A stretch of DNA of 46,980 nucleotides from Massilia sp. Root335 (GTDB lineage: Bacteria; Pseudomonadota; Gammaproteobacteria; Burkholderiales; Burkholderiaceae_D). The stretch's first letter is position 1, and the number at the start of each line of letters is the position of its first letter. The position numbers and the translations under genes are program-made. The notes below the pieces were generated by a model, which saw only the letters and a program-made list of their open reading frames with translations, had not been told where the DNA came from and made no database searches. The stretch is taken from assembly GCF_001425685.1 (NCBI RefSeq), contig NZ_LMCY01000003.1:203831-250810 (forward strand). The letters are read 5' to 3'. This document shows, in pieces, positions 36,142-44,762 of this stretch.

Positions 36142-36169
36142 TTACAACGCACATTTCCGATATTTGTAA
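36142..36169. promoter_or_regulatory. Inverted repeat TTACAA-N16-TTGTAA, candidate activator site
   Basis: TTACAA at 36142-36147 and TTGTAA at 36164-36169 form a 6-bp inverted repeat with a 16-base spacer. It lies about 30-55 bases upstream of the sigma-54 element at 36198. An enhancer-binding protein site would fit, although these usually lie somewhat farther upstream. Confidence 0.3.
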
Positions 36170-36197
36170 GACGCTGATTACATTCAGTTATCCAACA

Positions 36198-36213
36198 TGG
36201 TGTGAATCTTGCT
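36198..36213 (+). promoter_or_regulatory. Sigma-54-type promoter of the PEP-CTERM gene
   Basis: TGGTGTGAATCTTGCT fits the sigma-54 consensus TGGCACG-N4-TTGCW: the GG and GC pairs are exactly ten bases apart and TTGCT is complete. Transcription would start near 36224, giving a leader of about 57 bases before the ATG at 36281. Dependence of PEP-CTERM genes on RpoN with PrsK/PrsR has been described in Zoogloea-like floc formers. Confidence 0.65.
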
Positions 36214-36280
36214 CAATAATTAACCGCAGGACCGTACCAAGTCTTTGATTTCGCTCATACCAATAAATAGGGAGATCACT

Positions 36281-38437
36281 ATGTTTGGGAAACTCAGTCT
36301 TAGCGTCAGATGGCTGGGCGCGCTCGTCGTGCTCTTGTTCTCGCAGTGGGCCGCGGCCGGCCCCATCGCAATCGGTTATATGTCGTTCGACGTCACCTCG
36401 GGCACCACGGCCCAGTTCGACATCGCCAACCTCACCGGTCCCAACGCGCTCGCCCCGGACTTCCCGGTCGCCACGCCGCTCGCTTTCAACGCGCTGAACC
36501 TGCTCGTCACCTTCTCGGACGGCACCACCCACACGTTCGGCCTGTCCGACTTCACGCTCAGCGTGGACGGCATGTCGCTCGACGGTCCGACGGTCGCGAT
36601 CGGCGGGACGACGCTGCCCGTGGCGGCGACGCTGTCGGGGCTGGTCGGTCCGACCTCGATCGATCCCGGGACCGGCACCATGATGGACATCGACGCCGCC
36701 TTCAGCCCCGTGATGCTCGGCGACATCCACGGTCCGGCGCTGGACGACGGCGCGCTCGGCGTCATCTACGTCCACGAACCGGGCACCGTGACCGTGCCGG
36801 AACCGTCGTCGGCCTGGCTCATCCTGATCGGCGCCGCCGCGTTCGGCCTGCGCCGGCGCGCCCGCTCGGCCGCGCTGGTCGCCCTGCTCGCCGGCGCGGG
36901 CACCGCGTCGGCCGCGATTCCCGTCAAGCTCGCGGCCGCGTCGATTCCCAGCAGCGGCGTCGTCGGCGTGTCGTTCGTGAAGGTCACGGCGATGGGCCTG
37001 CCCGCCGTGGCGCCCGCCGGCGTGATGGTGACGATCGCCCCCACCTGCGCCGTCGGCGGCCCGGTGGCGGGCCAGGCGATCACGCCGGCGTCGTCCATCA
37101 TTCCCGTGATCGGCAGCACGTCCCAGGTCCGCTTCCAGATCCCGGCCGCGCTCAACCAGGGCACGTATTACGTCTCGCTGTCCGGCGGCAGCGGCGCCGG
37201 GGCGTTCGCCAGCACCAACTGCTCCGTGCTGAACGTGACGACGTCGAACACGACGCTCAACTCGTGCCTGCCGACCAGCTCACTGGCCGTCGCGCTCGGC
37301 CCGACGGTCACCGCCTACGTACCGAACGGCTGGTGGGGCGGCGGCGCGACCGGCATCCAGGTCGTACCGATCGAAGGCGCCGGCGCACCCACGTCGATTT
37401 CCACGGCCGGCATCGTGAATTCCTGCTCGTCCAACCCGAGCACCGGCCAGGCCGTGTGCACCGCCAACACGAACGACGTGTACCTGATCAACGGCCACAC
37501 GCTGACCAATACCCTGCTCAGCAGCGCCACCGGCAACGCGTTCTTCTCCGGCGGCGGCTGCCGCAATTGCGGCGTGGCCGTGAACGGCCTGACGAATACC
37601 GCCTACATCACGGTGGGCCTGTCCGACAGCGCGTCCGGCTCGGGCATCCAGGCGCTGAACCTGGCCACCAACGCGTTCGGCACGCCGCTGCGCCTGCGCC
37701 ACATCGTCTCCGAAAACATCTCGGTCGACGCCGGCCGCAACCTGCTGCTGACCCCGGGCGAGGACAACAGCTATGGCCTCGTGCGGCTCTCCAGCGCGGG
37801 CGACCTGCTGACGGAATTCGAGAACAGCACGATCGGCGGCGGCGGCGAATATGACTCGAGCGCATCGGACTGCACGACCGGCATCGCGCTCGCGTCGAAC
37901 GAGTTCACGTCGAACGTGTCGATGGCCGACTTGAACCAGGCCAGCTTCATACCCGGTTCCGGCAGCGGGATCGGCAGCTGGACGTCGCCGCACAACGTCG
38001 TGACGCTCGACGGCTCCTTCGCGGCCGGCATCTCCGGCATCTCGGTGGCGCCGGGCGGCCAGCACATGGGGATCCTGACCGGCGAGTTCGGCGGCCAGAG
38101 CTTCGCCGTGTTCCAGCTGCCGGCCACGCCGGCCACGGGCGGCACGGTCCCGGCCCTCGTCGACTACGCGGTCGTCAACACCCTGCCGAACACGCCGGAC
38201 GGCGCGTCCTTCACGGCCGGTTTCGACCCGCACACCATCACGGCCTACACGAGCCCCAACGACGGCCGCGCCTATGGCGTGATCGCCGACTGGGCGACCG
38301 GCACGCCGAGCTGGCTCGCCGTCATCGACCTCAAGAAGATCCAGGGCGCGCCCCGCATTGCGGGCACGCACACGGTCGATACATCGGTGTACGACGTCCT
38401 TGCCAGCGGCGCGGTCCGCTACGTCGCCGTGCACTGA
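36281..38437 (+). CDS. Exported two-part protein with an internal PEP-CTERM signal and a second signal-like segment
   Basis: A 718-residue protein. ATG 36281 has GGGAG about 7 bases upstream. Residues 1-26 are a signal peptide (LGALVVLLFSQWAAAG). Residues about 27-170 form a Gly/Thr-rich secreted domain. At 172-195 a complete PEP-CTERM tripartite signal appears: VPEPSS, a hydrophobic helix, and the basic end RRRAR. It is followed without a stop by ALVALLAGAGTASAA (199-212), a signal-peptide-like segment ending in a typical AxA site. The remaining 505 residues have repeated propeller-like strands and several cysteine pairs (CLPTSS, CRNC, DCTTG). In PEP-CTERM proteins the signal is normally at the extreme C-terminus, for exosortase. 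A sigma-54-type promoter precedes the gene. Confidence 0.85.
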   Translation: MFGKLSLSVRWLGALVVLLFSQWAAAGPIAIGYMSFDVTSGTTAQFDIANLTGPNALAPDFPVATPLAFNALNLLVTFSDGTTHTFGLSDFTLSVDGMSLDGPTVAIGGTTLPVAATLSGLVGPTSIDPGTGTMMDIDAAFSPVMLGDIHGPALDDGALGVIYVHEPGTVTVPEPSSAWLILIGAAAFGLRRRARSAALVALLAGAGTASAAIPVKLAAASIPSSGVVGVSFVKVTAMGLPAVAPAGVMVTIAPTCAVGGPVAGQAITPASSIIPVIGSTSQVRFQIPAALNQGTYYVSLSGGSGAGAFASTNCSVLNVTTSNTTLNSCLPTSSLAVALGPTVTAYVPNGWWGGGATGIQVVPIEGAGAPTSISTAGIVNSCSSNPSTGQAVCTANTNDVYLINGHTLTNTLLSSATGNAFFSGGGCRNCGVAVNGLTNTAYITVGLSDSASGSGIQALNLATNAFGTPLRLRHIVSENISVDAGRNLLLTPGEDNSYGLVRLSSAGDLLTEFENSTIGGGGEYDSSASDCTTGIALASNEFTSNVSMADLNQASFIPGSGSGIGSWTSPHNVVTLDGSFAAGISGISVAPGGQHMGILTGEFGGQSFAVFQLPATPATGGTVPALVDYAVVNTLPNTPDGASFTAGFDPHTITAYTSPNDGRAYGVIADWATGTPSWLAVIDLKKIQGAPRIAGTHTVDTSVYDVLASGAVRYVAVH

Positions 38438-38441
38438 CGGC

Positions 38442-38756
38442 TCAACGGGCAGCCTGGCCCCCCAGGCTGCTGCGCAGCCAGTCGCGCCCGCGCGCATCGA
38501 GCGCCTTGTCGATGACGTGGGCCGGCAGGCTGTACACCGTGGCCCACGTCGCGCGCCCGTCCGCGGCGTTCGACGGGAAACTCGTCGTCTCGATGGGCCA
38601 GTGATATTTACGCTTGAGGGCGCGGACGATGGCCGCCAGGGTCACGCGGCCGCGCAACGGTTCGGCGCCCGCCTGGTCGGCATTCGACAGCAGGACGGCG
38701 AGCACGATGCCGCGCGCGGTGCGCGGGCCGGGGAAGATGGGTGATTTGCCGGGCAT
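38442..38756 (-). CDS. Small basic hypothetical protein
   Basis: About 104 residues from ATG 38756, beginning MPGKSPIFPGPRTARGIVLA. The middle has LRGRVTLAAIVRALKRKYHWPIET, with many Arg and Lys, and there is no signal peptide or known motif. Some helical winged-helix-like character is possible around TLAAIVRALKRKYHW. An in-frame upstream reading to 38903 overlaps the divergent topoisomerase gene and lacks support. A TACAAT hexamer lies directly upstream of the ATG, but no convincing -35 accompanies it. It is convergent with the PEP-CTERM gene, four bases apart. Confidence 0.55.
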   Translation of the reverse strand: MPGKSPIFPGPRTARGIVLAVLLSNADQAGAEPLRGRVTLAAIVRALKRKYHWPIETTSFPSNAADGRATWATVYSLPAHVIDKALDARGRDWLRSSLGGQAAR

Positions 38757-38859
38757 GGCGCCATTGTAACGGGCGCGGCCAACGTTAGTTCCCGAACGGT
38801 GCGCGCCGGGCGCCGGCGTAGACTGGCGCCAGCCCACTCTTGCGAACGACGAGCACCCG

Positions 38860-39987
38860 ATGAAGAGCGAAGACCCCGCGCCGGCGAGTCCGGTGCCGAA
38901 CACCGATCCGCCCGCCGCCGCGAAGGCCGCGGGCCTGCGCTACGTCCACGACGACCGTCCCGGCATCCGCCGCGAGGCGGCCGGCGACAGTGTCCGCTAC
39001 CTCGACGCCGGCGGCGCGCCCGTCGACGACGACGCCACGCTCAAGCGCATCAAGTCGCTCGCCATTCCGCCCGCGTGGACCGACGTCTGGATCTGCCCGC
39101 AGGCCAACGGCCACCTGCAGGCGACCGGCCGCGACGCGCGCGGCCGCAAGCAATACCGCTACCACCCCAAGTGGCGCGAAGTGCGCGACGAGGTGAAGTA
39201 CGAGCGCATGATCAACTTCGGCAAGGCGCTGCCCAGTATCCGCAAGGAAGTCGACCGCGCCCTCGCCCTCCCCGGCCTGCCGCGCGACAAGGTACTGGCG
39301 ACGATCGTCTACCTGCTGGAAGCGACCATGATGCGCATCGGGAACGACGAATACGCCCGCGAGAACAAGTCCTACGGCCTGACGACGCTGCGCAACCGTC
39401 ACGTCAAGATCGACGGCAGCGACGTCGAGTTCCGCTTCCGCGGCAAGAGCGGCGTGTACCACGACGTCAAGGTGCACGACCGGCGCCTGGCGCGCATCAT
39501 CCAGCGCACGCGCGACCTGCCCGGCCAGGACCTGTTCCAGTACCTCGACGAGGCCGGCGAACGGCACACGGTCGGGTCGAGCGACGTCAACGACTACCTG
39601 CGCACGATCACCGGCGAGGATTACACCGCGAAGGATTTCCGCACGTGGTCCGGCACGGTGCTGGCGGCGATGGCGCTGCAGGAATTCGAAGCCGTCGATT
39701 CGGACGCCCAGGCCAAGAAGAACATCGTGCGCGCCATCGAGTCCGTCGCGCAGCGGCTCGGCAACACGCCGTCCGTCTGCCGCAAGTGCTACGTGCACCC
39801 GGCCGTGCTGGACGCCTACCTGGACGGCACGATGCTCGAAGGCTTGCGCGCCCGCGCCGAGGAAAGCCTCGTCGAAGACCTGCGCGAGCTCGAACCCGAG
39901 GAAGCGGCCGTGCTCGCGATGCTGGAGCGGCGCCTCGCGCAGGAGACGGCGCACGCCGACCTCGCGGTCAAGCGGCGCGCCGCCTGA
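38860..39987 (+). CDS. DNA topoisomerase IB (poxvirus/bacterial type)
   Basis: A 375-residue enzyme that relaxes supercoiled DNA through a 3'-phosphotyrosine intermediate. The N-terminal domain includes LAIPPAWTDVWICP and GRDARGRKQYRYHPKWREVRD (about 70-110). The catalytic domain has ATMMRIGNDEYARENKSYGLTTLRNRHV and FRFRGKSGVYHDVKV. The attacking tyrosine is Y311 in CRKCYVHPAVLDAYL. Bacterial type IB enzymes of this size are sporadic and their role is not well defined. ATG 38860 fits the start of the family. The stop directly abuts the convergent PNPOx-family gene. Confidence 0.92.
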   Translation: MKSEDPAPASPVPNTDPPAAAKAAGLRYVHDDRPGIRREAAGDSVRYLDAGGAPVDDDATLKRIKSLAIPPAWTDVWICPQANGHLQATGRDARGRKQYRYHPKWREVRDEVKYERMINFGKALPSIRKEVDRALALPGLPRDKVLATIVYLLEATMMRIGNDEYARENKSYGLTTLRNRHVKIDGSDVEFRFRGKSGVYHDVKVHDRRLARIIQRTRDLPGQDLFQYLDEAGERHTVGSSDVNDYLRTITGEDYTAKDFRTWSGTVLAAMALQEFEAVDSDAQAKKNIVRAIESVAQRLGNTPSVCRKCYVHPAVLDAYLDGTMLEGLRARAEESLVEDLRELEPEEAAVLAMLERRLAQETAHADLAVKRRAA

Positions 39988-40893
39988 CTACGCGGCGCGC
40001 TCCGCCAGCCCGAACGCGCCGGGACGCAGCCAGCCGCGCACGATCCGGAAGCGCCACATGCGCTCCACCGGCGGCACGCGGTCCGGGTCCGCGGCGGTCC
40101 AGTCGATGTCCACGATGCCCTGCAGCTGCAGCACGTCGCCCGTCGCCACGTCGGCCAGCACGATGGCCGCGCGCGGCTCCGCGACGAAGTTGCCCAGCGT
40201 GTTGAAGTAGCGGTTGCCCGCGTAGTCCGGCACGCACAGGACGTCGCCGTCCAGCCGCGCGAAGCCGGCCGGCCCGCCGCGGTGCGAGATGTCCAGGCCG
40301 GCCGCGGCATCGGGCGCGTCCGCGCCGCTCGCGCTGGCCACGAACAGCGTCGTCGCCGCCGCCAGCAGCGCGCGCGCCCGTGGCGGCAGGTCGGCGCCGA
40401 ACGCCGTCGCCGGTCCCGGCGTGCGCGCCACCGGCGCCAGGGAGCGCACGTGGATGTAGCGCGGGCAGTTGCCGAACGATTGCGCGACGTCGACGCCGAA
40501 CCCGGTATCGCCCACTTGCGCGAGGAAGCCGTTCAGGCGGTTGCGCCGGCGCGTGCCGAGGTCGATGCCGAGCAAGCCGACCGCTGCACCGGTCGCCATG
40601 CCATCGACGATGCGCGCGCGCACCGGGTCGTCGGCGGGCGGCAGCGCCGCGACGTCCAGGCGCGCCGGATCGGGCGAGCTGGCGAAGCCCGGCGGGCCTT
40701 GCACGACGGTCGCCAGCGGCCAGCCGTCGGCATCCGCGACGGCCACGCAGACGAACGGCAGCAGCGGGAAGAAGGTGCGGTGCTGGTCCGGCATGCGGTT
40801 GCGGATCGGCGCGTTGAACGGCTCGATGCCCGCCAGTTCCTGCGCCCGCAGCTCGCCCGCGTGGAACGGCATGGGAATGCGGTCTCCGTCCAT
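39988..40893 (-). CDS. Pyridoxamine 5'-phosphate oxidase-family FMN-binding protein
   Basis: A 301-residue flavin-reductase-like protein. The PNPOx-type split barrel shows in FVCVAVADADGWPLATVVQGPPGF (about 45-80), FLAQVGDTGFGVDVAQSFGNCPRYIHVR (about 140-170) and LDISHRGGPAGFARLDGDVLCVPDYAGNRYFNTLGNF (about 200-235). Such proteins bind FMN and reduce varied substrates; PLP synthesis is not implied. It is the downstream gene of a two-gene operon with a GST, seven bases apart, divergent from a LysR regulator. The ATG at 40893 is preferred over upstream readings into the GST gene. Confidence 0.85.
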   Translation of the reverse strand: MDGDRIPMPFHAGELRAQELAGIEPFNAPIRNRMPDQHRTFFPLLPFVCVAVADADGWPLATVVQGPPGFASSPDPARLDVAALPPADDPVRARIVDGMATGAAVGLLGIDLGTRRRNRLNGFLAQVGDTGFGVDVAQSFGNCPRYIHVRSLAPVARTPGPATAFGADLPPRARALLAAATTLFVASASGADAPDAAAGLDISHRGGPAGFARLDGDVLCVPDYAGNRYFNTLGNFVAEPRAAIVLADVATGDVLQLQGIVDIDWTAADPDRVPPVERMWRFRIVRGWLRPGAFGLAERAA

Positions 40894-40900
40894 GATCGCC

Positions 40901-41506
40901 TCACTCGGCGGGCATCGCGACGAAACCCGGCAGCGCCTGCACGCGGCCGATCCAGGCCAGCACACGCGGATACGGATCGAGCGCGATGCCGCCTTCCGGC
41001 GCGTGGGCGACGTAGCTGTAGCAGGCGACGTCCGCGATGGTGGGCGTCGGCGCCGCCAGCCAGTCGCGCGCGGCCAGCTCGCCTTCCATCAGGCCCAGCA
41101 CCCGCGCGGCCAGCGCCTGCGACAGCCCCGCCGGCACGCCGGTATCGTAGAACCGGGCGGAGACGCGCGCGGCGGCCGGCCCGAACATGATCTCGCCCGC
41201 CGCCTGCGACAGCCAACGCTGCACGCGGGCCGCGCCGACGGGGTCTTCCGGCAGCCAGGCCGCGCCGGCCGGATAGCGCTTCGCGAGGTAGACGAGGATG
41301 GCGTTGCTGTCGGCCAGCACGACGTCGCCATCCTGCAGCACGGGAATCTGGCCCAGCGGATTGAGCGCCAGGAACGCCGGCGCGCGGCGCACGTCGGCCG
41401 GGCTGTCGGCGAACTCGTACGGCAGGTCGAGCAGGTGCAGGAACAGCATCACGCGGTGCGTGTGGCCGGACAGGCGGGTGCCGTGGAGGATGCGGGTCTG
41501 GGGCAT
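40901..41506 (-). CDS. Glutathione S-transferase family protein, LysR-linked
   Basis: A 201-residue GST. The thioredoxin-like domain holds HGTRLSGHTHRVMLFLHLL, the cis-Pro segment QIPVLQDG and the glutathione-binding DSNAIL (Asp-Ser) motif; the second domain has TIADVACYSYVA near 160. It lies upstream of an FMN-binding oxidoreductase gene in the same direction (7-base gap) and diverges from lysR at 41610. A GST together with a flavoprotein under a LysR regulator is a common detoxification layout. The electrophile is unknown. Confidence 0.92.
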   Translation of the reverse strand: MPQTRILHGTRLSGHTHRVMLFLHLLDLPYEFADSPADVRRAPAFLALNPLGQIPVLQDGDVVLADSNAILVYLAKRYPAGAAWLPEDPVGAARVQRWLSQAAGEIMFGPAAARVSARFYDTGVPAGLSQALAARVLGLMEGELAARDWLAAPTPTIADVACYSYVAHAPEGGIALDPYPRVLAWIGRVQALPGFVAMPAE

Positions 41507-41547
41507 GGTCGTCTCGTGGTGGGTGGGGATTGCTTGCATCGTAATGC

Positions 41548-41568
41548 GATTCCATTCACACCGGAATC
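41548..41568. promoter_or_regulatory. Candidate LysR-regulator operator in the divergent spacer
   Basis: GATTCC (41548-41553) and GGAATC (41563-41568) form a perfect 6-bp inverted repeat with a 9-base spacer. It is placed in the 103-bp region between the GST start and the lysR start, where autoregulating LysR proteins usually bind. Confidence 0.5.
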
Positions 41569-41609
41569 CGGCATAATGGCAATTCAGCATTTCAGTTTTC
41601 GAAATAATC

Positions 41610-42503
41610 ATGGACCGACTCGACGAGCTGCACGTGTTCATCGCCATCCTCGACGCGGGCAGCATGGCCGCCGCCGCGCGCAAGCTGGGGCGCTCGCCGG
41701 CCGCCGTCACGCGCATCCTCGCCCTGCTCGAAACCCGCGCCGGCGCGCGCCTGTTCGAGCGCAGCACGCGCCGCCTGACCCCGACGGAGACTGGCCTGCG
41801 CCTGGCGGAACAGGCGCGCCGCCTGCTGGCCGACTACGACGCCGCGCTGCAGCCGCCGGGCGCCGGCGCGCCGCGCGGCCTGCTGCGGCTGACGGCGCCG
41901 ACCGTGTTCGGCCGCCGCCACGTGGCGCCCGTCGTCACGCGCTTTCTCGCGCTCCACCCGGACATCCAGGTCGACCTGACGCTCTCGGACCGCAACGTCG
42001 ACCTGATCGAGGAAGGCATCGACGCCGGCCTGCGCATCGGCGCCCTGTCCAACATGAGCCTCGTCGCGCGCCGGCTGGGCGAGGTGCGCCAGGTGACGGT
42101 CGCGAGCCCCGCCTACCTCGACCGGCGCGGCACGCCGCACGTGCCCGCCGACCTCGCGGGGCATGAGCTGATCATGTCGACGTCCGTGCGCACCATGGCC
42201 GAGTGGCGCTTCCGCGCGGACGGCCGCGAGCACGTCGTGCGCTACGGTCCGCGCCTGCGCATGAACGACGTCGAGGCCGTGCTGGCGGCCGCGCGCGACG
42301 GCTTCGGCATCGCCCGCGCGATGTCGTACCAGGTCGAGCCGGACCTGCGGGCCGGCCTGCTGCGCCGCCTGCTCGTCGACTACGAACCGGAGCCGGCGCC
42401 CGTGCACCTCGTGCTGCCGAGCAGCCGCCACATGGCGCCGCGGCTGCGCGCGTTCGTCGATTTCGCGGTGGCGGAATTCGCGGCGCTGGCGGTGATCCGC
42501 TGA
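41610..42503 (+). CDS. LysR-type transcriptional regulator
   Basis: A 297-residue regulator. The winged helix-turn-helix occupies residues 1-60 (LHVFIAILDAGSMAAAARKLGRSPAAVTRILALLETRAGARLFERSTRRLTPTETG in two parts), and the ligand-binding domain follows from about 88, with LRLTAPTVFGRRHVAPVV. It belongs to the AaeR/DsdC-like large group whose members sense small aromatic or related ligands. It is divergent from the GST/PNPOx pair and likely controls that pair and itself. The gene ends 44 bases before the racemase gene. Confidence 0.93.
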   Translation: MDRLDELHVFIAILDAGSMAAAARKLGRSPAAVTRILALLETRAGARLFERSTRRLTPTETGLRLAEQARRLLADYDAALQPPGAGAPRGLLRLTAPTVFGRRHVAPVVTRFLALHPDIQVDLTLSDRNVDLIEEGIDAGLRIGALSNMSLVARRLGEVRQVTVASPAYLDRRGTPHVPADLAGHELIMSTSVRTMAEWRFRADGREHVVRYGPRLRMNDVEAVLAAARDGFGIARAMSYQVEPDLRAGLLRRLLVDYEPEPAPVHLVLPSSRHMAPRLRAFVDFAVAEFAALAVIR

Positions 42504-42547
42504 CATTCTGGCTATACTGGACGGCTCGACATCGACAGGAGGCGTGC

Positions 42548-43246
42548 ATGACGCAGAAGATCATCGGTATGCTGGGCGGGATGAGCTGGGCCAGCTCGGC
42601 CGAATACTATCGCCTCATCAACGAGGGCGTGCGCGACCGCCTCGGCGGGCTGCATTCGGCGCGCTGCCTCATGTGGTCGTTCGACTTCGACGACATCGCG
42701 GTGCTGCAGCGCAGCGACCGCTGGGACGCCGCCGCCGCGCTGATGATCGAGGCGGCGCAGCGGCTGGAACGGGGCGGCGCCGACTTCCTCATCATCTGCA
42801 CGAACACGATGCACAAGGCCTACGGGCAGCTGCAGGCCGCCGTCGATTTGCCGCTGCTGCACATCGCCGACCCGACGGCCGAACGCATCAGAGCGGCAGG
42901 CTTGAGGCGCGTCGGCCTGCTCGGCACCGCGTTCACGATGGAGCAGGATTTCTACAAGGGCCGGCTGGCGGACGAACACGGCCTCGACGTGCTCGTGCCC
43001 GACGCCGAGGACCGCGCCACGGTCCACCGCATCATCTACGACGAGCTGGTAAAAGGCCGGATAGAAGCGGCGTCGCGCGCGGCCTGCCGCGGCGTGATCG
43101 AACGGCTCGTCGCCGCCGGCGCCGAGGCGGTCATCCTCGGCTGTACCGAACTCGTACTGCTCGTGACGCCGGCAGACAGCCCCGTGCCGCTGTTCGACAC
43201 GACCGGCCTGCACGCGGCGGCGGCCGTCGAGCTGGCGCTGGGCTGA
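42548..43246 (+). CDS. Aspartate/glutamate racemase family protein
   Basis: A 232-residue PLP-independent racemase. AGGAGG-like CAGGAGGCG precedes the ATG at 42548. The two catalytic cysteines are C84 (IICTNTMHK) and C199 (ILGCTELVLL), and the N-terminal GMLGGMSWASSAEYYRLIN segment is the YgeA/RacX-type substrate loop. Members racemise Asp, Glu or, in broad-specificity cases, other amino acids. Only a 44-bp gap separates it from lysR upstream, with TATACT at 42513-42518, so it may have its own promoter. It is convergent with the FAD oxidase gene. Confidence 0.9.
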   Translation: MTQKIIGMLGGMSWASSAEYYRLINEGVRDRLGGLHSARCLMWSFDFDDIAVLQRSDRWDAAAALMIEAAQRLERGGADFLIICTNTMHKAYGQLQAAVDLPLLHIADPTAERIRAAGLRRVGLLGTAFTMEQDFYKGRLADEHGLDVLVPDAEDRATVHRIIYDELVKGRIEAASRAACRGVIERLVAAGAEAVILGCTELVLLVTPADSPVPLFDTTGLHAAAAVELALG

Positions 43247-43249
43247 CGC

Positions 43250-44638
43250 TCACCCGGCCGGCGCGATGTTGTGGTTGAAGCGGAACAGGTTGTCCGGGTC
43301 GTAGCGCTGCTTGACCTGCACGAGCCGGTCCCAGTTCGGCCCGTATGCCTCGCGGATGCGCGACGTCTCGTCCTGGGTGAGGAAGTTGATGTACACGCTG
43401 CCCGCCGCGTACGGCGTCACGGCCGCGAAGAATTCGCGCGCCCAGGCCACGCAGCGGGCGTCGTCGGCCGCATCGTTCCAGCGGCCGTGCACGTTCATCG
43501 CATACGTCACGTTGCGGTGCGGGTAGGCCGTCGCATCGGCGGCCGGTTCGTTGGCGCGGCCGCCGATCAGGCCCATGAAGATCTCGCACTGCGGCGTCGG
43601 CACGCTGGCGGCATAGCGCAGCACGACGTCGATCGCATCGTCGGACAGGGTCGTGAAGTTGTGCGACTTCCAGTAATTGCGCGCGCCCGGGGCCAGCAGC
43701 GGGTCGAAGATCTTTTGCCACGCCGCGTACGGCATGGCGCCGACGTGTTCGCCCAGCACATGCCCGAACGCGCGCACGGGGGCGATCACGGAGGCCGCGT
43801 CTTCCGGCGTGCGCGGCGAGCACACGGCCAGCGCGACGATGTCCTGGCCGTGCACGGGCGGCGGCAGGAACGGCAGCGGCGGCGCCTGGCGCAGCACGGC
43901 CCAGATCGACACGTCGGCCGGCAGCGTGTCGACGTAATCGCGGTACTGGCGCAAAACATCCCGGCCCTGCGCCGCCGGAAACACGAGCAGCCCGGCCGTC
44001 ACCTGCGGCCCGACGGCGTGCAGCGCGAACTCGAAGCGCGTGACGACGCCGAAGTTGCCGCCGCCGCCGCGGATCGCCCAGAACAGGTCAGGTTCCTGGC
44101 GCGGCCCGATGTGGCGGCGGCGGGCGTCGGCCGTGACGATTTCCGCGCCGACGAGGCTGTCCACCGTCAGCCCCAGCATGCGCGACAGCCAGCCGAAGCC
44201 GCCGCCCAGCGTGAGGCCGGCCGCGCCCGTCGTCGAATTGATGCCGAGGGGGACGGCCAGTCCGCACGCCTGCGTCTCGTGGTCGACGTCGGACAGCAGC
44301 GCGCCGCCGTCGACGTAGGCGAGGCGCGCGTCCGGATCGACGTGCACGCCGCGCATGCCCGAGAGGTCGATCACGAGGCCGTCGTCGCAGACGGCGTTGC
44401 CGGCGATATTGTGGCCGCCGCCGCGCACGGCCAGCGGCAGGCCGTGGTCGCGCGCGAACGCGACGGCCGTGCACACGTCGGCTGTGCCGGCGCAGCGCAC
44501 GATCAGCGCCGGCCGGCGATCGATCATCGCATTCCAGATCCGGCGCGCGGCGTCGTAGTCCGGGTCGCCCGGCTGCAGCACCGGTCCCCGCAGGGCGGCC
44601 GCGAGGCCGTCCAGCACTTCAGGTTTCAACTGCATCAT
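43250..44638 (-). CDS. FAD-linked oxidase with BBE domain
   Basis: A 462-residue flavoprotein of the berberine-bridge-enzyme family. The PCMH-type FAD domain shows LAVRGGGHNIAG with H76, the residue used for covalent 8-alpha-histidyl FAD. The position of the second, cysteinyl FAD link is NSTTGAAGLTLGGG, without Cys, so only mono-covalent binding is expected. The C-terminal BBE motif is FRFNHNI. The family oxidises sugars, alkaloids or phenols with oxygen. ATG 44638 has GGAGG five bases upstream. No signal peptide is present. It is convergent with the racemase gene. Confidence 0.9.
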   Translation of the reverse strand: MMQLKPEVLDGLAAALRGPVLQPGDPDYDAARRIWNAMIDRRPALIVRCAGTADVCTAVAFARDHGLPLAVRGGGHNIAGNAVCDDGLVIDLSGMRGVHVDPDARLAYVDGGALLSDVDHETQACGLAVPLGINSTTGAAGLTLGGGFGWLSRMLGLTVDSLVGAEIVTADARRRHIGPRQEPDLFWAIRGGGGNFGVVTRFEFALHAVGPQVTAGLLVFPAAQGRDVLRQYRDYVDTLPADVSIWAVLRQAPPLPFLPPPVHGQDIVALAVCSPRTPEDAASVIAPVRAFGHVLGEHVGAMPYAAWQKIFDPLLAPGARNYWKSHNFTTLSDDAIDVVLRYAASVPTPQCEIFMGLIGGRANEPAADATAYPHRNVTYAMNVHGRWNDAADDARCVAWAREFFAAVTPYAAGSVYINFLTQDETSRIREAYGPNWDRLVQVKQRYDPDNLFRFNHNIAPAG

Positions 44639-44762
44639 CGCGGCCTCCGACCGGCGCGCCCGGCGGATGGCGGCCGCCATCCGGCCCGCGCCCTCTTGCA
44701 GCATAGGCCGCGGCGCGGGATGTGCAAGCGGCGGCGGCCGTCCGGCCGGACGCTGCCGCACG

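Noticed and set aside
38757..38790. Leaderless promoter for the small gene ending at 38442
   Set aside because: TACAAT is at the right distance from the ATG, but the -35 region (GAACTA) has no resemblance to consensus, and a hexamer alone is expected by chance.
43250..44638. Bi-covalent FAD attachment in the BBE oxidase
   Set aside because: The expected cysteine position carries Ser/Thr (NSTTGAAG), leaving only the His link.
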